This document shows positions 49,130-61,900 of a DNA stretch of 64,000 bases, piece by piece (the first letter of the stretch is position 1; each line of letters begins with the position of its first letter). This stretch comes from Niebla homalea (taxonomy: Eukaryota; Ascomycota; Lecanoromycetes; Lecanorales; Ramalinaceae): contig JAHGAU010000047.1 in NCBI GenBank assembly GCA_019925105.1, forward strand, positions 57,367 to 121,366, given 5' to 3'. Below the pieces are notes generated by a model. That model saw only the letters and a program-made list of their open reading frames with translations, was not told the DNA's origin and did no database searches. The translations under genes and the position numbers were made by a program.

Positions 49130-49500
49130 TATATTTTTCTTATTTAACTTATTTATTATCCGTACTTCCTTTCCGTCTCCTTTATATATTAATATCCCCC
49201 TTTTCTTCCTCCTTTAGTTTAATATCTTTAAATAATACCTTAAATATTAATCTTATTAACGTTACTTTTTTAATTATAGCCAATTTACCCCGTACGTTTA
49301 GGCCGTTACCGTTTTTATTAATATCTATTTCCCTTTTTAAAAACGCCCTCTTACCCTTAACCTTACCCTTATTCTTAACCTTAACCCTATGCCTACCCCT
49401 AGCTCCTCCATCTCCCTCCTTTTTTACCTCCGCCGCCTTATTATTATAGGTCTTAATATCCCCGGCGGGCTATTCGGCTTCTTTGGGGCCGACTGGGCCG
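49130..49500 (-). pseudogene. Gly/Gln-rich basic coding relic
   Basis: A minus-strand frame from about 49495 to 49130 reads PQRSRIARRGY, then GGGGKKGGRWRS, then a stretch in which Gly alternates with TAA/TAG about ten times (49345-49405), then EGVFKKGN and RPKRTG. Because RIP turns CAA/CAG into TAA/TAG, the alternating Gly-stop stretch is most simply a former Gly-Gln repeat. The basic, Arg/Gly-rich composition suits a nucleic-acid-binding or Gag/ORF1-like tail. No defined domain; low certainty. Confidence 0.35.
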
Positions 49501-49568
49501 CGGGCGTCGGCCCTTTTTATAAGCAGGAACGGTATAATTACCTTTTTGCCGTAAAGTTAAGTGGCTAA
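49389..49568 (+). CDS. 59-codon open frame in GC-rich island, unrecognised
   Basis: ATG at 49389 opens 59 codons to TAA at 49566-49568. The peptide starts MPTPSSSISLLFYLRRLIII, continues GGLFGFFGADWAAGVGPFYK and ends LFAVKLSG. Base composition is far more GC-rich than the surroundings and it holds no RIP-type stop. It overlaps, on the opposite strand, the Gly/Gln-rich relic. The hydrophobic middle could be a membrane segment, but there is no homology I recognise and no visible promoter, so it may be chance. Confidence 0.2.
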   Translation: MPTPSSSISLLFYLRRLIIIGLNIPGGLFGFFGADWAAGVGPFYKQERYNYLFAVKLSG

Positions 49569-49734
49569 GCTTTAATAAAGCGGGAGTACGATATAAGCGG
49601 CGAAGAGACAGTACCGTTTATATAGTTATTATAAAGGTATATTAAGCGTGAAATTAAGTAAACGGAGAAAAGTTAAAATAAGTAACTTATAATAAAAGAT
49701 TAAATAATAGGGCCGTAAGTACCAGAAAAAATGA

Positions 49735-49995
49735 AAAAGGGTAGTAATAATAATAATAATAATAAGGGAAAAAAAAGGCAGGGGAGGAGCAGGGTGGGTG
49801 GAGGAAGGGGGGAGTAATAATAAGCGGTAAAGGGATAGGGGAAAAGGAGAATATAAGAGTATAAATAGTAATTTTTAATATAAAGTAATTTAAACGTTTA
49901 AGCCATAAAGGGGGGGCGGCTATTATATATTATCCTCCTCCTTCCAGGGAGAAATTTGGGGGGCCGGGGCTACGGTAGGAAGACGGGGTAGTCAT
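49735..49995 (+). other. Purine-rich and G-rich RIP-spared tract
   Basis: A (TAA)n microsatellite at 49746-49768 is followed by about 100 bases of almost pure purine (AAGGCAGGGGAGGAGCAGGG and onward). After an AT-rich stretch come GGGGGGGCGG, a CCTCCTCCTTCC tract and GGGGGGCCGGGG. No frame or RNA fold recognised. It could be the untranslated end of a former element, or a purine tract able to form triplex or G-quadruplex structures. Confidence 0.5.
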
Positions 49996-52900
49996 AATTA
50001 TCATTAACCGTAATATTCTAGAAGACTTTATATTTATAACCGTTATTCTAAGGTAATCGTAAGTTACGTAAATTTTTTACCCGTAATAAGCGGAGGATTC
50101 CGTTTTTTATATAATAATTATAATAGTATAATTAAAAGTTACTGTTCTTAAATTTATTAATAATTGGTTTTATTTATTATAAATTAAAGAGAAAATAAGA
50201 ACCGTTCTCCGATAAGCGATAATAAATTACTATATTTTTAAGTATACTTAAGATACCCTTTTTATAATCTAATTATCTTTTATTTATAAGTCGTTATTTT
50301 ACCGTTAAATATCCTTTTTTACCCGTTATCTCTTTGCCTTAAGGCGTAGGTTCAGTTATAACGGACGTACGGCCTTATTATTACCGATTAATAAAGATAT
50401 TATTTAGCTTAAGAATAAAATATTATTAACTTAAGTATAATTATTTAATAAATTATTAATATCGTATAATATTAAGAGTTAAAATAAGTATATAAAGATA
50501 ATATTATTAAAAGCAAAACTATTATATAAAAAGGTTATAAACCTTGAAAATACTTTAAATTATATTAATTACGGGATATTTATAATATATTATTATTATT
50601 TAATCTTAAAGGTATCCGTTAAAATCGTAAAAATTAAGTTAAGCGGTCTTTAAGTTATAAAGGAAGGATTAATTAAAATTAAGGTAATAATAATAATAAA
50701 TAAGAATCTAAATAATACGCTTAAAGTATAAAATAATTTTATAAAAAGTATTATTTTATTATATTTTAATATAAGTATAATATTATAAAAATTTAATAAT
50801 AATAATATTATTCTTAAGAATAAATAATATATAACGGGAAATTATTTAACTTTAAATCTTTTCTTAATTATATAATAATCTTTTATTTATATAATAAACG
50901 TATTATCTTTAATATTTTATTTAATAGAACTAAAGTTACTTTAATACCGTAATTTATAAATTATATGATTAATTTATAATATATAAATAAGCGAAAAATA
51001 AAATAATTAATAAAGCGCGGAACCTTAAAATCTTCCGTTTTTAATATAATCTTAAAAAGATTTTATTTACGGAAAATTATAGTTTTTTCCCTTTTTTTAT
51101 TAACGTTAAATATATAATAAATATTATAATATAAATATATACGGTCTAAAACGTAAAATATTTATAATAATAGCTTTTATAGTATCTTACTTAATAATAT
51201 ATTTTAACGTAATAACCCTAATTATTACCGGTATAATAATAATATTATTTTTAATAAATATCCAATAAGTTTAAAACGGAATTAAAAAGTAAAAATAAAA
51301 AATTATATTAAATTTAATAGTATTTTTACTTATTATATATATAAAGTACGTTAAATTAATATAACTTATATTATTTTTATTTTTATCCAATAATATTATA
51401 ATAAAATAATAATAATTAAAGTCGATATATATCGCGGACGTTAAATAAACTTAAAGGCGCGTTTTATACGTATTAAGTAAGGATATATATTTTAAAGTTC
51501 TTAACGGGCTACGTTCTTAAGTAATAAAAGTATTAATAAAAGCAAACTTTCTTTCTTTATATTAATATATTAATAGCGTTATATACCGTATAAAAGATAT
51601 ATGTTAACTAGAATATATTTATTAAATTATATATAAAATAAAAGTCCTTCCTTTATAAGGTATAGGTTTAACGTAAGCTTTAAAGTAATAACGAGGGTAT
51701 AGTACTTAAGTAATAAGCAGACGTCCAGTATAACTTTTTATTATTAATAATATATTTAAAATAAACGCTTAATTAATATTATACGTATATTTTCTTAAAA
51801 AGTATTAAAATACTTTTAATTAATTTTAAACGCGTTAATAAGTAAAATTATTATATTATTAAAGACCTTAAAAGCCCGTAATCCTTTTACTTCCTTATAT
51901 ATTATATATTTTCCTATTGCTTTTAATAGCCCTTTTAAGATAATTTATATTTAAATATTTAATTTAATAACTTATTTAACCTTTATATTAAGGACGTATA
52001 TATCCGTAATAATTAAATTATTTTTATTAATAAAAGATTTAATACCTCGGACGGCTTTTTTAACCGTTTTTATAATAATCGGATAATTAATAGTTACCGT
52101 AAAAGTCCATTATATAAAGGATAATCGTTCTTAAAAACTATAAGAAAAAAAGGATTTATTAATTATTTAATTATATTTTATCTTAATAATAAAATATACC
52201 CTTTTTCGGGATTTTTAAGGTATTTATTCCCGTATTAACTTAATAAAAATTATATTAATATCTTTATAATAACTGTTTTCCTTCTTAAGGAGTAAATATC
52301 TTAATAGATTTTTATATAATATAAATATTTAAATATTAAGAAAAATATCGTAAATATATAACCGGGTATTATAATATTTACGTATATAATTAATAACGTT
52401 AATATCGCTTATTAATACGTAATAAAAGTTTTAATTATTTTTAATTTAAAATAAAATAAAATCGTTTAAAGTATTAATAAAAAGAATATTTAAAAATAAA
52501 TCCGGGTAAGTTTATTAAATAATCTCGGAAATCGGTTTTAATTTTAATCTTAATCTTTATTTTATAATTAATTTTATATAATAATAAAAAATAAAGATTA
52601 AGAATACGGTAAAAAGAATATATTGCTTAATACCTTAAAATATACTTAAGAATATATTAAAGTTTCAAAAGAAAAAGGTGGATAGAAAGTAAAAGATTAA
52701 TATATAATAATAAAACCTAAATGGAATTAGGAAGGGGGTTTATAAAAGGGGTCCTTAATAAAACCCTTTTTACTCCGGTCTTAATTAAAGTAAATAAGTA
52801 CTTAAGAATAACTATTAAGATTTAATTAAGCGGATTTAGGTCCATATAACGGTAGATTAAAACCGTTAAAAATATAAGTACTTATTAATGAAAGTTCTAT

Positions 52901-55900
52901 AAAAACGGTAAGAAAATAATAATAATTATAAATAAACGGATTTAATTAACTTAAGGTATAATATTAATTTAATTTACTTTTTAATTAATTATTAAGTTAT
53001 TCCTTTATATTTAACTTTTAAAGGTTTTAATATTTATTAAATATAATTCTCTTACGGACGGAAATTCAGATATATTAATTTTATATCTTTATCTATATAC
53101 GTAATTACGATTTCTTAAATTCGGTTTTATATTTATAAGTCGGTTAAAGCTATATTAAATTAAATATAACTTAATACCCTTAAATAAAAACTTATTAAAT
53201 ATTAATAAAAAGTTACGCTTATTATTTATTTTAATATAGATAATTATATTTAATTAAAACTTATTATAAAGCTTACGGATCGAATTATAATTATTATATT
53301 ATTTCTTATTATTATAAGAACCCTCTTTATTTAAGAAGTTACGTAATATATATATATAAACGTAAAGGATCTATTAAATATTAATAACGTAAAGTTATAT
53401 TATATTGCGAAAGCTATTTATATAATTACCCTTATTATAATTAAAAAGCTTTATTATTTAACTTTATATTTAATCTTAATCATTTATATTTATTAATCGG
53501 TATATTAATATTACTTAAAGGATACGTATTTTTTTTATTAAATTATTATATAAAGAATATACTTTATATACGTAAATAATAATATTTAAAGCTTATAAGT
53601 ATACTTTTAAAATAAAATATCTACGTAATAATACCGATATTAAAAGTGAATATAAATACGTTTTTATAGTTTATTATCTTAATATTATTACCGTAAAAAT
53701 TATTGATTTAAGCTTATAAAGGTTTAAATACTATAAAACGGAATAGCTTTTAATTAAAGCCGGAACGTAACTTAATTAAAAAATAAATATTAAAGTATTA
53801 ATTATTAATATCGTAATTTTATTATATTATTATAAATAAATACGTTTTAAAAAAAAAAAATTAAAAATTAAAACTTAATATTTAAAGATATATATATTAA
53901 CCGGGCTTAATAATTTAAGGATAATTAACTTTTATTTTAATCCGTATTATATTACGGATTTAAGATATTTTTATAATTATATATAATTAATACTATATAA
54001 AGTTATAGAAGATAATTATTAATAAACAGGAGATTATAATTACCGCCGAAATAATTAAAGTAACGGTAAAACTTAATCGTAATATATAAGGATTATACTT
54101 AAAATAACGTTATAATATAAAGGTAATAAAAATCATTAACGTAATATATAGTTTACGGTAGAACTTAAATAATAACGCCCGGACCGTAAATAATAATAGA
54201 AAAGTTAAGAAGGTTAACGTAACTTAAAATAAATAAATAAGGTTATATTATTATAATTAAGATACGATTTATTAAAAACCTATAAAATTAACGTCGGTTT
54301 TATAACGTAAGCTTATTAAAAGCGAGGAAAAAACTTACGTAAATAACGCCTTATAGGATAATTATTATTTTTATAAAGTAATATAGTTTAATATACGTAT
54401 ATAAAGAAAGTCTTAATAAACTTATTATAAAGTTAAAACGATTAATAAAGAATAACGGGGCGAAGTTAAGTACGGTAAGGATACCTACTTAAATACCGGC
54501 TTATTCCGTATTTTTTACCTTAATTATATTATAAACCGCTATTACGATTTAATATATTATAATAAAAAACGTATATTAATAAATTAAGGGATTTAAAAAA
54601 CGTTTACGTTTAATAAAAACCGGATAAATAAGATACTTAAAAAAATAGAATAATATATAATTTTATAATTAAAAGGAAATACGTAAAAAGAAATAATAAG
54701 TTAAGAAAGTAAAAAAAATATTATTAATAATAATACTATAGATTTAAGTAAGATCCATTTACGTAAATAATATTATTATTATAAAGCTATAAAAGGAATA
54801 GGGTTATTTTATTGCTTATAAAATAAGTTAACGTATATAATTAGCCAGTAAATAAAGGTTATTTATTCTTATTTTAAAATAATAAGCTTACCGCTTTATT
54901 TAATAAGTAAAACGCCCGTTATTAATAAAGCTACTTTAATATAAAAATTTAAGTTAATATTAATAAGACCTTTATATTATAATACCTTAATTATAAGATT
55001 TAACTCTTATTAAATATAAGAAAAAACGTTTTTATAAATAACGTAAATTCTTACTTAAAAAAGCGGAAAAAATATAAGCGGATAATATATTAATATATAT
55101 AATTATATAAAGGAAAAACGCGTATTATATTTTAAATACCGGAAGAGAAAATATATAAATTTTAATACTTTTTTATAAAGTAAGTTATAATTTTAAGTAT
55201 TATAATTATAATAATTAATACCTTTAACTTTTACCCTTTTTTCAAGGAATATATAAAGCCCCGGCTCTTAAAATCGTAAGTATCGGATACTTTATATACT
55301 TTATATTAAGCCAGGTAAAGTTATTATACTATTAATCCCGTAAAACGTTATAGTTATTATAATAAAAACGAGCCGGCCGTAACGAGCCCTTTTATAATAT
55401 TATAATATCTCCGATCCTTCTTAAAATTTACTTATAGAATATAAAGGGTTATTTTAAATAAATTATTTTAATTAATAAAAAAATATTAAAAAAAATACTT
55501 AATTTATTTTTATATATACGGAAATAATATTCTTATCCCGGCGCCGTATATATTAAAATTTTAATAAGAATAAATAAGTATTTAAAATAAATAATCTTAA
55601 AAAAAAAGTAAAAATAATTAATATATAATTAAAGAAAAAGAATATTTAAGTTCTATAATTAAATAAAGTAAAAAAGTAATTAAAAATAATAAATAAATAA
55701 AAGAAATAAGTAGTAAAAGAAGATAAATAATTATTTATCTTAAGTAAATACGCGGAAAAATTAAATATTTATTATATATACTTAAAGAATTTAAATAATT
55801 ATATATATTAAGTAATTAATAACTTTAAGTTATTACGTATATTAAGTAATTAAGCTTAATAAATAATTTAAATATATAAATAAATATAATAAACGTAACC

Positions 55901-58900
55901 TTATAAATTATTAAGAAACTTTAATATAGACGGGTAAAGGGTAAAACGGTTAAAATTAAACGGGTTTTATATTTAATTAATTTCTATATTTTAAAAAGAT
56001 CTTTATTTTTAATCCCGTTAAAAGGAATTCCTTAATACCGTTTTTACTTTTTTTTAGCCCGTATAATCTTCTTAAATAAGTTTTTTAAAGTATTTTATAT
56101 TATAATAAATATTAATTAAATTTCTTTATAGAATTTTATTATTACGTTTTTAAATTATTTATAATATATAATTTTCTCGTAAAGGTAACCGTTTTCCCGT
56201 ATTAAATTATATCTTTAAATTATAGGTAAGTATAAACGGCCCTTAATTATATAGAGCCGATTAAATAGGAGTTTTATATACGATATTATTCCTTTAACTT
56301 AAGTTATTTAATAATTTAAACGACTTATCTTACTTAACTTATATTAACGGGAAAAAAAGTTTATAATATTAAGGATAATAATAAGGATAAAGATAATAAT
56401 AATAATAGTATTATTAAGGATAATAATAATAATAATATTAATATATCTTCTATAATAAAAAATAAGAGTTAAAGTCTTATATAAAAGAGTTAATTAAAGT
56501 TTTTTAAGGTATTCTTATATATTAAGACCTTTTATTATATTTAAATTTTCCGATTAATATAACGCTTAATTAAAGCTTTAAGAAAATAAAAGTCTTTAAA
56601 AAGGAATTATTAATTAAACGGTAAATATATTAATAATAAAATATCTATTAACGAAAAGCGTATAATTAAATTCCTTAACGGTTTTAATAATTAGGTTACG
56701 GGTAAGAAATTAACTATTAATAACGCCCCGGAAAACTTACGATTATCCGTTTTAAAAATCCTTAAGATCCCGTAATATAATAAAAACATAAATTATATAC
56801 TCCCTATAAATCCTCGATTATAATAATTTTTATTAACCTTATATTATTAAAGCCTTTAATTAAGCCTTATTAAAGGTAATCAGCTATATATAAGCGGTCC
56901 GTTACTTAAGGAGGGTAATCCGTAGTAAGATTATAAGGTTATCTTTATAGAAAATTACCTGGGATAAATTATAATTATTTACCGGTAAAAGTTTTATTAA
57001 TAGATTTTTACGATTTAAGTTATTACTTTTTCCGACGGCTTTAATATAATATAAATCCGGAAATATTTATATTTTAATATCGTATTATTATATTAATTTT
57101 ACTTATAGAATAAAATATTCTATTTTATTATTAATTTTATATAAATATCTTTAACGGAAATTTTAATTAGCCTGATCTTAGTTTTTAAGTCGTAATAGAT
57201 AATAATAATATATTAAAGGATAAGCTTTATTAAAGGCCTTTTTAATTTTATAATCGATATTAAGTAATCGTAAATACTTAATAATATAAGATTTTATTAT
57301 AAAGAGCTTAAAATTATTTACGGGAGTATTAACGCGGATAATATAATAATATTAACCGAAAAAAAGATTAAATTCTATAAGCTTCTTATTAATTAAGTAA
57401 ACGTTTATTAATTATTAATAAACGGAAATTAGCTTAATTTTCGCCCGAGAAAAGTTAATAAAAAATAATGGATAAAAAAATTATTACGCCCTTAACCCTT
57501 TAATAATTTAAATTATAAAACTTAATACGAGCTTAAAAAAGCCTTAAAGTTTTATATTAAAGTTACCGGAGAAATAAAACGATATATTATTAAAGGCTTT
57601 CTTAAGGAAAATAGTTACAGCGGGGGTAAAAAAGTTAAAAAAGGTATAATAATTAATAATAAATACGGTCTTAATATAATTTATATTATTAAGATATATT
57701 TTTAAATAAAGATCCGGGACCGTATTTTTTTAAACTTTTAATATTATTAATAATAAAAGTAATACGGCATAAATAAAACCCTCCTTTTAAAAGGGAAATC
57801 TTAAAGTAAAAATAGCCTTTTATTGTTTTTAATAAATTAAATAAAGTCCGTATATAAATATAAATAAATTTAAAGATATAATAATACCGTATTATAAACG
57901 TTTTATTAGTATTACGGGTAAGTTGCTTTTTCCGTTAAATATTTAATAAGATATTCGCGGTAAAAGGTATATTTATATAATATTATTATATTCCGCTTTT
58001 AATTTAAGTATATTAAATATATTTAAGGATCTCCGTTTTATATATTAAGAGAAAATTAAAATTAATAATATTTTCCGGTAAGTAATATTACCTTAATGAA
58101 ATCGTAAAGGTCCTTCTTATTAAAACGCTTTATTAATTATAAATTATAAGACTTATAAATTATATAATAGATAAATAAAGAATATATATAAATTTATAAT
58201 TATTAAATAGGATCTTCCAGGATAATAATAAAATAAAGAATCCATTTATCGAAGCTATTATTAAATTAATTATAAGCGGATTTTATAATTTTACTTTAAT
58301 TAATAACTTTTAATCTTTATTCTTAATAAAGATTTACTTTTAATTATAATATAATAAGAAGCTTTTAAAAGTATATAGAAATATAGTTAAACGCGGATAA
58401 GCTTTATAGGATTAAGATTAATAACTATTTTTACGCTTAAGTTAATAAATATTTATAATATATAAAGCGTTAATCTTATTTATTAAGCGATTATTATTAT
58501 ATCTTAAAGGGTATTATTATCGGTACTTATCGGTATTAAATTCTTATATATTTATAAAGATAAATATAATAAACGTAATTATATTATTTAAAAATAAATT
58601 ATAAATAAGAAAAAAACGAAGAAAAAGAAAGGGCGATATTGATTTTTTAAACTATTAAGATTAAAAGGTTATATAATTTAACGATTAAATAAGCGTTATA
58701 ATAATTAATTACGTTTATTATTTAATTATTTTACCGTTAACTTAAACTAAATAATAATAAGGTAAATTAATACGTTAATAGATAAGCAGTTAATATAATT
58801 AATACTTACGGTAAATTAATATTTACGTAAGTAAGCTTACCGTATAATTTCTTATTAAAGCGTACCCTTTACGTTTACAAAATTCTTAACGATAGCCCCT

Positions 58901-61900
58901 TCTTATTTCTACGTTAAATTAAAACTTTAATCCGGTATTTACGTATTCGGTATTTAAGCCAGGTTAGCCCTCGGCTATTATTAAAATAATTTAAAGAAAC
59001 AAAATAATTAAAAAAACTTAATATAAAAGGGACCGCTAAAGGTATAATAGGAAAAAGAGAATAGGAAAGGGGTTTTATCGCTTAACGATAAAGCCGTACG
59101 CGCTTAAATAAGGGTATTACGCCGGGGGTAAACCTCTTAAAATTAAGATTAATAATTAATTTATTAGAAGATAAGATTAAGTCTTTAACCGGGAACGGGC
59201 TATTAAATTTATATTAGCTGGTTTAGTTAATAATAATTAAGTTATTATATACTATAATAATAATAACTTACTTATTACGTTTATCCTTAACATATTCTTT
59301 ATAGTTTTAAAAGGCGGATATATTATCCTGGTATTATTAAGTAAAGTTTATTAAGTCTTAATTATTAATTTAATATATATAATAATTAATAATATTATCG
59401 GATTTAAAAGAGGATACGGGATACGTAATATAATATTTAAAAGTACCTTATAAGTATATTATAGAAATTATATATATTTTCTGATTAAATTAAGCAGGCG
59501 TATTCTTAACCGTATATTCTTATAACTTACGTATTGCTTTAACCCCGTAAACGGTAATATAATACGTTTAACGTTAAACCACTTACTTATTCTTATTAAA
59601 GCCCTTAATTTTTATTAAAAGTTTAATAACGTTAAATTATACTTATAACTTAAAAAAACGATAAATTAATTTAATTATTACCGTATTTAAGGAGAAATAT
59701 TATTTAATAATATTTTATTATAAAAATCAGGTTATACGTCCTTAATAATATTATTAATTAATAATTTAAAATTATTAAAAATTACTTTATCCGTTAAATA
59801 AAAAAGTACTTTATTATAAATTATATTAAACGGATCTATAATAATTATCGTTTTATTAAAATAAGCTTTATTAACGTTCTTAAAAATTTAGAACTTAACG
59901 TCCGAAAACTTAATTAGCGATGATAAACGTTTAATACGGGTAACGGCAATTATAATTTCCGTTATATTATATAATTCTATTATATTATTTATAAAAATTC
60001 CTTTATCGGTTAATTTCTATTTAAAGTTATAATTATACTTAAATGATTTTATTGACCTTATATAAGTATTAAAGCTATTAATATTTCTCCTAGGGTAAGA
60101 ACGCCGTATAAAACGGGAATTATTTAAAGGTATAAATATACCCTTTAAGTTTAAATTAAGGTATTTATATAAATTAACGTTAATAAATAATCTTATAAAA
60201 ATATTTACCCCTCGGAGATCAATATAATTTAATTTATTTATCCTCGTAAAACGTTTAAGAAAAACCGTAAAACCTAACTTATTTTTAAATAAGGAGTTTA
60301 ACGTTTATTATAAAATATATAATATTTATTAATTATATAGCTTTTTAATAAAGCCTTTAATTAATTATTAAGTGGAATTTAACTTAAGGCGTTTAAAGTA
60401 AAACGATAATATAAGCTTAACCCGTTTAATTATTTAATTTTTAAAGCCGGTTAAGCTATTAAAGATTACTTTCCGTTTCTAAATCGGTATAAGTATTAAT
60501 AGGGCTTAAACCGGATAACGGATAAGGAAGGTTAAGGGGCCATATATAATTTAAAGCGGAAATAGCTACTACGTAATAACGATATTAATTATAATAAATT
60601 ATATTCAATTAAAGATCTTAAAGTATCCTATAGTAAAAGTAGTTATATAGTAATTATAATTCCCGTTTTAGCGTATTCCTTAGTTTCTAATAATACGAAT
60701 TCCTTATATATACGTTAATACTTAAAACTTAAAGACTATGGGAAAACGTTAATACGATATATTATATACGTAATCCGTCGTAAAAAACTATAACCGGAAT
60801 ATAGAATATACGTAAAGGGTCGGTAATTATTAAAGATATTAAAGAACGTAATGGTATTATTAGTAAGTTATTAATATAATAATATATATTTATATTATTA
60901 AGTAAAAGCTTTCTTAAGTACGTTAAAGCTTAAATATTTACTTTTATTAATTATTATCGTATTAAAATAACTTAATACGAATAACTAACTATTATTTTAA
61001 TAGTATTACTTATTGCTTTTTACCGATAATAAGCAAGTGGGAGTAAAATTTAACGGGTAACTATATATATACGTTAAAAGGTTATACCCGATTCTCGGAG
61101 AAATTTACCGATGGTAAATGAAAAATCCAGAGGCAAAATGATTAACGTTATAGACATAAGATTAACGGCCTTTAACTTTTACTTAACTTAAATAAAACCC
61201 CGTTATATTTTTTAAGGGCGTTATAATATTTATCGAGAAGATTTATATTATCGGGCAGAATTATTTATAAAATAGCCTTAATAATAAGGATAATTAAATA
61301 AAATAAATTATTATAATAAAAAGATAAACTATTATAATTATAATTTAGAAAATAAAGAAATATAAACTTTAATATATAAGTTAAGCGTAATATATTATTT
61401 ATTCCGGTATTCTATAGGCTAAACGTTTCCAAATCCGTATTCTAATATATAATAACGATATTAAATAACCTCCGAAGAAGGTTAATTAATTAATAACTAT
61501 ATTTATATATTATTAATTAAAAAAAGATTTTAATAAAGACTTAAAGAGGTTAATATATTAATATTATATAATAACGTATTTTATTTCTGGCGTCTTAAGC
61601 TATAACTTATATAAACGCCCTTTAATTAATTTATTTATCGTTAATAAGGATTTTAATAATACGTCGTATTCTTAACCGTTATTATAAGCTTAAGCTTTAA
61701 CGTTTATACGATTATTAAGTTATTAAGGTCGATAATTTCTAAATTAAAAAGTTACTTATTAATATTGGACCGGTTCTACCTATTAATCTTATCTTAAAGA
61801 CCGTTAATATAACGGACTTAATTAAACTTAAACCGGATCTTAAAGAACGTTTAATTATTCTTCTTTATTTTCCTTTTAAGTATTTTATAATACGCTTTAT

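Noticed and set aside
49345..49400. CCCTTAACC-like stretch resembling an interstitial telomere repeat
   Set aside because: Units are irregular. The minus-strand frame shows Gly alternating with TAA/TAG, which is better explained as a RIP-mutated Gly-Gln coding repeat.
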